A program made the position numbers and the translations under genes. The notes under the pieces were generated by a model, which was not told the DNA's origin, did not search any database, and was given only the letters and a program-made list of their open reading frames with translations. Positions 57,545-64,000 of a stretch of DNA of 64,000 bases are shown here, one piece after another; the stretch's first letter is position 1; the number at the start of each line of letters is the position of its first letter. Source of the stretch: Pseudophaeomoniella oleicola (lineage: Eukaryota; Ascomycota; Eurotiomycetes; Phaeomoniellales; Phaeomoniellaceae); NCBI GenBank assembly GCA_003868215.1, contig QWDQ01000054.1:62001-126000 (forward strand), in the 5' to 3' direction.

Positions 57545-60500
57545 TCATGAGCACGACACGACGCTAGCTGTACTTATACCATGAGGTCGCCAATCACGCA
57601 GGCACTGAACGACTGCCTCGTGACCCAAAGCCTCCGCGATATCCAGTGCGCTTCCGAATGCCTCGTTACCCGTATCCTGTGCATTGGCGCCAGCAGACAG
57701 CAACAACTGCACGATATCCAAGTTACCGATGCCAGAAGCGGCGATCAAGGCATTTCCGAACTGTCCCCCTTGAGCGTTTACATCTGCTCCGGTGTCAAGT
57801 AAAGTCTGTACCACGGTCCTATGGCCGTGACCTGATGCCGCTTGAAGAGGAGTGGCGAACGGTCCATTCACGGCGTTGACATCTGCGCCGGAGGCAAGCA
57901 ATGCGTCTATTACGAGGTCATGGCCATACCTCGCTGCTATGTGTAACGCGCTTCCATCCGTTGTTGGGACTTTGTTGACGTCTGCTCCGGCTTTCAGGAG
58001 TCGAGTAACAGTAGCGACGTGTCCATTTCTCGAGGCGGCGCACAAAGGAGTGCCGAACAGGCCGCCTACCGCGTTGACATTGGCATGTGCTTCTAGAAGA
58101 AGATTAACAATGAAACTGCAGCCTGATGCACATGCCGCCTGCAAAGCATTGCCATAAGTGCCACCCTGCATATTTACATCCGCACCACCTTCAATCAGTG
58201 CTTCTACCACATCTTGATGACCATGAAAAGCTGCACCTTGCAAGGGAAAAACGAAGGCATTTCTTTCAGAGCGTGGGACCACTCCAGCAGGCGATACCTG
58301 GTCAGCAATTTGCGTATAACCAAGGTTCTGTGCTAGAATTTCCATGTAAGCAACGCAACCCCCCAAGCCGTCAGGAAGGGCACCGGCTCTCAACAGTAAT
58401 CGGACTACCTCTGTATAACCCCTCAGTGATGCTGCAAACAACGTACATCCTTTCCCACCAGCCCATAAATTAACGTCAATGGAGCCTCTGGCAGACATGA
58501 ATCCAACAGCGGTACCGATATCCCAAGTGCTGGCTTCAAGGTTTGCTCCTGCATCAAGCAGAAGCTTTACGATATCTCCATACCTGCGGGAAATGGCCAG
58601 ATGCAACGGCGTCCCAAACACTGTACAGCAAACGTTGACATTGACTCCAGATTCAATCAAGAGTTCCACAGGCCTTGACAGACCATAATAAATTGCAACA
58701 AAAAAAGCATCATAGAGTTCTTTTTGGCCTAGACGTGTCTGTGGAGTCAATTGGTGGTTGGAAACAAACGGAAAAACGGTACGTAATCGAGCCCGGTTGA
58801 TTTTTTCTGTGGCTGCTTCCTCTGTGCATCTCTGCGAGTCTGGAACAAGGTAAAGAGGTAGAAGGACTCTGAAGATCTCAAAGTGGTGCCGCATCAATGC
58901 CGCGATGAGTGGCGGCTCAAGACCGTCAGTCCCGGTATCGGCAACGGCGTAGCTTTTCAGCAATACCTCAACGCTTCTAGTATCGGCAACGGCGTAGCTT
59001 CCCAGCAGTATCTCCGCGCTGTCTCTGTGACCACAGATGGAGGCGGCATATAGAGGTGTCCTGCACTCCATGTCTTCAGCATTGATATCTGCGCCCCTCT
59101 CAATTAGACTGCGAATCAGTGCTACGTTGTCCTCCATACACGCTATGTGCAGTGCTGTTCTGCCACTCATGTCTTTGATATTGACATCAGCACCTCTTTG
59201 CAATAAGATTTCGCTGACTGGTGATAATGGCGTTGCCAGATTCGTCCCACTGAGCGCATCCACATGCGCACCATAGTCTAACAGCAATTCGACGATTACG
59301 GGGTTTCCTTGGGACGATGCAAGGTGGAGTGGCAGTATGCCACCTTGAGTAACAGGAAGATCAGGATCGGCGTGATGTCTCAATAGGAATTCGACCGTGT
59401 TGGGCTTTCTTTTGGACAATGCTATGCCAAGTGGTGTATCTTCAGTCCCGGTTCGAGCGTTCACATTCCCTCCTAGATCTAGAAGACGTTCGAACATATC
59501 GTAAGCTCCAAGTCTCACAGCCAGCTGTAGTGCAGTTTGTACGTTCCAGTCCTTGACATACGAGTCATTTTCCACTTGGTGTCGTACCTCGACACTCGAA
59601 TCCGCTGTAGGAACAAGTCCAGTCACTACGGCGACTGAAAGAGCATCCAATGTGTTCCAGAATTCCTCGGCGATGGACCACTTTTCATGCCAGAAATATA
59701 TTTCTCGGTAGTAGGAAGACCAAGTGGCGAAGAGAACGTGGTTTCGATCGTGGAGCTGCAGTATTCTCTCGGCAAGTCCACCCCCCAAAACAAGTTTGCA
59801 ATGTTTCGAATGAAAAACCCATTGCTCTAAAGCATACTGGGTGAAATGTGTTATCTCATGATTACCTGATGCAAAGGCATCCCGGACCCGAGGGTGTTTG
59901 GAGTCTTGGTGGGTGGCCCACGTATCCCAAAGCTTGATCATCTGTTTCCTTGTAGGACGTGCTTGAGTGTCATCTTGAAGTGCAAGCGATTTCTGATATG
60001 CAAAGACAAGCAATTGCGTCACTTCATGGATGAGCAGAAACTTTGTGCAGATATCAGCCATCGAGTATTCTATGTCTGCGTTAGTCAGCTTGTACTCCCC
60101 CATGGTAGTCCACTCTGATGATGAAGCTTTGTCTTTGAGTAGAAAACTCTTGGCCGTCTGGTGTATAAGGTGAACTCGAGAACGATTGAGGAAGATAAAG
60201 AGCCCGCACCACTCCCTGACATAATGTTCGAAGTGGGATTCATCAATCAGGATGTCCTGAAGTCTGCTGTTAGGGGTGGCGTTTAATGTACCAATAGCGT
60301 AAGCAAGTTCACGAACAGTCAACGGTCGACGGGCCCCCACAATGATCATCAAAACCTTCCGTACGGTTTGTATCATTGGAGGAGGTACTCTGTTGAGGAT
60401 CTTCTCGTAAGCCTTCTCTACAGAGGGCGGAACAGACTTGATGGGCACTCGATTTGGATCTAGGCTATTCTTTAGGTCGTGTCGAATGTCGTCAATTGCA

Positions 60501-62462
60501 AGATGAAGCCAGAGGTAGGTACGGTGATGCATATTCAGAAGCTCCTCCTCCAGTCGGAACCTTGTCTCTTCGCGTAAGCTGAGTTCTTCCGCAAGCTGTG
60601 CGACTCTGTGCCGGACGACTATGTTTATCTCTTCGCCGATTTCCTCATTGGCATCCTCTCCGCGCAATCGTATCTCGGGCAGCAGCGAGGATGCATACTT
60701 CATCGCTTTCTGGAACGTACTTCTTATATTCTCATAGGGACGACTGGTTATCAAAAATTTGAGCCATGGTCCCTGCGTTGTCTTGCAACGCCTGATGTAG
60801 AAGGTAGAGAGTTTCTCAATCAACCATTCTTGTCCTCTCTGATCACACTCGTCCAATGCATCCATGATGCATATTACGTTATTCGCATCGTGATGTGAGA
60901 GAGCCTCCTCCAAAATCTTCCAGAGCTCATCAACCTCTGATTGCAAAGCGTGACCGTTTTTGCGGTATGCAGGCATAGCAACCGAGAGTAGTTTTGGCTG
61001 TTCGGAGAAAAGTTGGTGAAGGACAGCACAAAGAGCTGTTGTAATGTTACTCTGGATATCATTTTCTTTAAAGAAGAAATAGCAAATTGTCTTTACAGGC
61101 TCACAGGTCCCCCATAGATCTGTATCGACAAGTGACCTTGCTAGAACCGACTTTCCACAACCCGGATCCGCCGAAATCCAAAGCAGATCATTTTCGGGGT
61201 AATCTCGCCATCGCAGATACTTTTCATGACTCAATACCCATTCGCAGGTGCCTTCAGCTCGTGTAATGTTGATGTTTTTATATAGTTCGTACTGAGATGT
61301 CTTGAACATTTGGTGGCATTCATCATTGAGTTGACTTTCCCCGTTATCGAGCTGCTCTTGCTGCAGGTCGCTGGCCTTCGTAGCGACCCGCGTCAAGTTC
61401 TCAATTCCCTTGTCAATACTGGCTATGATATTATTCAGCGTAAGTCGCTTGTGCTTGAAGTCTCGACTACCCACCACAAACTTCGATGACCGGTGCCTCT
61501 TTGACGACTTCTCGTTGCGGAATGTGAAGTAGCAAGTCCTTAGCATAAGCCGCAGCTGCAATGGCGGCATAACCCTGCCATTCCTTGTTCTTGTGTGAAT
61601 CAGAGTAATCGCAGATACCTCGTATGACTAAACACGGGAAATCCTCCATGAGACCTGCAGTCTCCATCTCGAAGCATAGTGCACCGGTTTCCTTTCTCAG
61701 CTTTTCTCGGAATTTTCCATCTTTAACAACGGCATTTCCGGATGCAATGATACCGCAGTGTACTTCAGGATAGCTTTCATCGCGGAGCGGACGTTTGATT
61801 TCTCTGTCAGCATCACAATCCACGCAGTCGAGAAGCTCTTCCTTATGATTATACTCAAAATGGAATAAGCGATCCTTATTCACCGAAGGTTGGTTGAAGT
61901 TCTTTCTCGTCCGGGCGTTTTTCTCTATGGCCTGTGTAATGTAGCTAGGATAGTTCGGCTCGTCCGTCAATGCATCCGCTGACAGGCGGCCAACGGCAGT
62001 CAACAACGACCTTGGCGGGCCGTTGAGGGCGCCCGTTCGTCGGAAATGACCCCCTGTTTCGAATTTACCCATGTCATATTGTAAGACCCCAGCACAAGCA
62101 TCGACAGGCTGACTGACAACAATATCACCCAGGCGGATATCGATGCCTGGCGCAGGGATGCCGCCACCAATACCAACCATAAGACATATCCTGAGGCTTT
62201 TTGAGAACGTCTGAATCATATCTTTCGCTACAAGGGTTGCAGATGTCGTCCCATATCGTCCGGGAGGGAGGCAGGCAATAACTAAGTTATGCTCCCCCAT
62301 GCTGCCGAGAGTATAGGTGTTTGAGTCAGCGCTGTCTTGACCTGAAAGAGGACCATGCACTTCATCCAACATCGTCTTGGCTGCTGCTAACTCGATGGGG
62401 AGTGCGCAGATCCATCCAACTGCGTATTCGCTCTTTTTGAGGTGTCTCAGCTGAGTAGCCAT
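57545..62462 (-). CDS. NLR-like protein: PNP_UDP - NACHT - ankyrin (1621 aa)
   Basis: Exons 61471-62462 and 57545-61418, with a 52-nt intron (GTAGTC..GCCAG). Residues 1-330 form a nucleoside-phosphorylase-like domain: YAVGWICALPIELAAAK, LMVGIGGGIPAPGIDIRLGD, ALCFEMETAGL and IRGICDYSDSHKN. The NACHT NTPase follows, with a P-loop DPGCGKS at about 415-421, Walker B VICIMDALDECD near 512-523, and FLITSRP after it. From about residue 950 to the end there are many ankyrin repeats; the last seven or so are very alike (LLxxGADVNAxGG style). Fungal proteins of this architecture are NLR-type sensors used in non-self recognition; the N-terminal domain is thought to be the effector part and the repeats the recognition part. 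It looks intact. A 45-bp in-frame duplication lies in the ankyrin part. Regulation is unknown. Confidence 0.93.
58936..59025 (-). repeat. 45-bp in-frame tandem duplication in the ankyrin region
   Basis: Two adjacent 45-base units (58936-58980 and 58981-59025) share the core TATCGGCAACGGCGTAGCTT and differ at scattered sites. On the minus strand they encode SYAVADT-containing 15-residue units in tandem (ILLGSYAVADT, then VLLKSYAVADT). The duplication adds to an ankyrin repeat without shifting the frame. Confidence 0.85.
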
Positions 62463-63495
62463 CGTATCAGGCGAGCTTTGGACGCTGGGATCAGTAATCG
62501 TTCGAAAGCTCTCCGTCTTCTGGACGTAGAGGGAATAGTTGAGATAACTGCTACTCTTTCGGTCCTCTGCTGTAGCTTTTTCGAATTGCCGCGTACGTCA
62601 GCTGCACTGACTGTTTATATCTTGAAGCGCTCTCTGCCATTGTACGTCTTCTACAGTGTCGCATGACTTGGAAAGATAAAGCTGACGAGGCTGATGTCGC
62701 TCGGCTCTGATGCCGCGGGGTCATTGTCAACCAGGCTATACCCAATGTGGACGTGACCAATACCATAGAAGACATTGACGACATGTACGGCAATACAGTA
62801 TGATTACCTGAGGATCTTTCATCTGTTTTCTGATCGCCGGTATACATATGGACTACGTACCTCGCTATTGCAAGACCGAGTAAGGGTTGCCTACGGCCCA
62901 GATGTCGAAATTGTGAACCTCTGGCCAGAGCTCGACTTAGTAAGTCGTCAATTCAACTACTCGCTCTAGGCATGGAGACTACGGAATATATTTCCATTCT
63001 TCCCAGTAGAATTGAGTCCCATCATGCTCCCAACGGAGAGCGAGAGTAAACACTAATCACAGGTCTCTTCTTCTTATCTGCTGGCTGGTGCCTAATTTCA
63101 GCCTTGCAGCAAATGTCAGACCATGTCGATATGCACGGTTAGCCTCGACAGCACAGCCTCAGCCTCATGAGGGGCTGCACTTTACATCCGCCTACTATCG
63201 TCGTCCTGAGCCCTACGTGCGGTCTCTAGAATACTATCCTCCGTCTATTCAGTTCTACATGGCAAGGCAAGTGTGATAAATATATGATAAGAAACCTCAT
63301 ATCATTTCTTAGAAATTGCTGATCAATAGATGGAATTGAACCACAATGCTTTCTCTGACACACGAAAACCGGATTTAGCACACCCTTCAAGTCGAACCAG
63401 AGTATCTCTAGCTCTAGGCCGAAAGTATCGCACCAGAGCAGTGCCCAGTCCCCTCCACATGTTTCAACAGTTTGACGAATGTGCCACCTCCACAC
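62463..63495. other. 1 kb spacer upstream of the NLR gene
   Basis: Promoter side of the NLR and 3' side of the broken transporter. No frame of more than 98 codons and none with family features. Confidence 0.5.
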
Positions 63496-64000
63496 TCAAA
63501 ACGCCTTGAGAAGTTTCTTCTCGGTATAGAGCAACCTCGACACCAGAATAATGGCTGACCCTGCGAGACACATGACGCCACCAAATATCTTCACATCCAG
63601 CCAGCCGTTGGCCTAATTTTGCAGGATGGCTCCACCGATGGGTGCCATGGTGAGGGCAGGGATCGAGATGGCAAGGAAGACGACGCCCAGCCGGTAGCCG
63701 ACCTCGGGCAGGGGAGATACTGAGACCTTAAGAGCGCCGGAAAGACCTATGAAGGCTCCTGACGCGAAGCCGAACATGATGGCGAAGCCGATGGCGATGG
63801 AAGAGTGTTTGGCGGGGATCCAGACGGCGAACTCGGAGATTCCGGAAAGGGTACAGGCGATGATGAACATGTTCCATCTGCCGATAACATCGGAGCCAAA
63901 ACCGGCGATCAGGCGGCCGAAGAGACTTGGGGTACAACCGTTAGCGGTTTGCGACATATTGGGGGACCGGTGACAGCATTGGATGTCGACCTACCTTGCA
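63496..64000 (-). pseudogene. MCT-like MFS transporter, 3' part, premature stop, partial at edge
   Basis: The minus strand reads SLFGRLIAGFGSDVIGRWN and FAIMFGFASGAFIGLSGAL, a pattern of fungal monocarboxylate-transporter-like MFS proteins (second half, segments about 8-12). An intron (63926-63994, GTAGGT, CGCTAAC branch, CAAG acceptor) precedes it, and the upstream exon runs off the right edge. A TAG at 63613-63615 interrupts the frame after PIGGAILQN. The same frame continues for 38 codons (GWLDVKIFGGVMCLAGSAI, then KKLLKAF) to a natural TGA at 63496-63498, so the stop removes the last membrane segment and tail. It may be a young pseudogene or a sequence error. Transport substrate unknown. 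Confidence 0.8.

Overview
The window looks like nuclear DNA of a filamentous ascomycete (Pezizomycotina; Eurotiomycetes is my guess from gene style, not proven). The signs are introns of about 43-90 nt with GT..AG ends and CTAAC/CTGAC-like branch sites, HET-domain genes, a PNP-NACHT-ankyrin NLR, Zn2Cys6 regulators and several MFS transporters. There is no operon structure and I see no rRNA gene, intact tRNA gene or CRISPR array. Gene models below were spliced by hand; exon borders are given, and each spliced CDS was checked to be a whole number of codons.

Left part (1-32 kb) is gene-poor. It holds an acidic protein (3.5-4.6 kb), a 3CxxC zinc-finger protein (6.7-7.2 kb), a DEDDy 3'-5' exonuclease (9.1-10.3 kb), a C2H2 protein (11.4-12.0 kb), two HET-domain genes (12.7-14.5 and 27.8-29.7 kb), a few unrecognised proteins, and several stretches that look like decayed coding sequence. 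Both HET genes are preceded by copies of the same approximately 130-bp sequence with an internal palindrome.

The middle (about 32.2-36.45 kb) is a 4.2-kb array of degenerate repeats, period about 165-197 bp. In its right part each unit joins a CTGTC-rich half to a GACAG-rich half, so a unit is close to an inverted repeat. I do not recognise it as a named element; it is the most unusual structure here.

The right part (36.8-64 kb) is gene-dense: MFS sugar transporter, DHA1 drug antiporter, Zn2Cys6 factor, frameshifted isochorismatase-like gene, DHA2 drug exporter, zinc-less MDR oxidoreductase, second Zn2Cys6 factor, third HET gene, full-length PNP-NACHT-ankyrin NLR, and the 3' part of an MCT-like transporter with a premature stop at the right edge. 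Transporters, regulators and an enoyl-reductase-like enzyme resemble the edge of a metabolic or detoxification cluster, but no PKS, NRPS or terpene synthase is present. The adjacent HET gene and NLR, with the two other HET genes, suggest a non-self recognition (heterokaryon incompatibility or innate immunity) region; this is inference from gene families.
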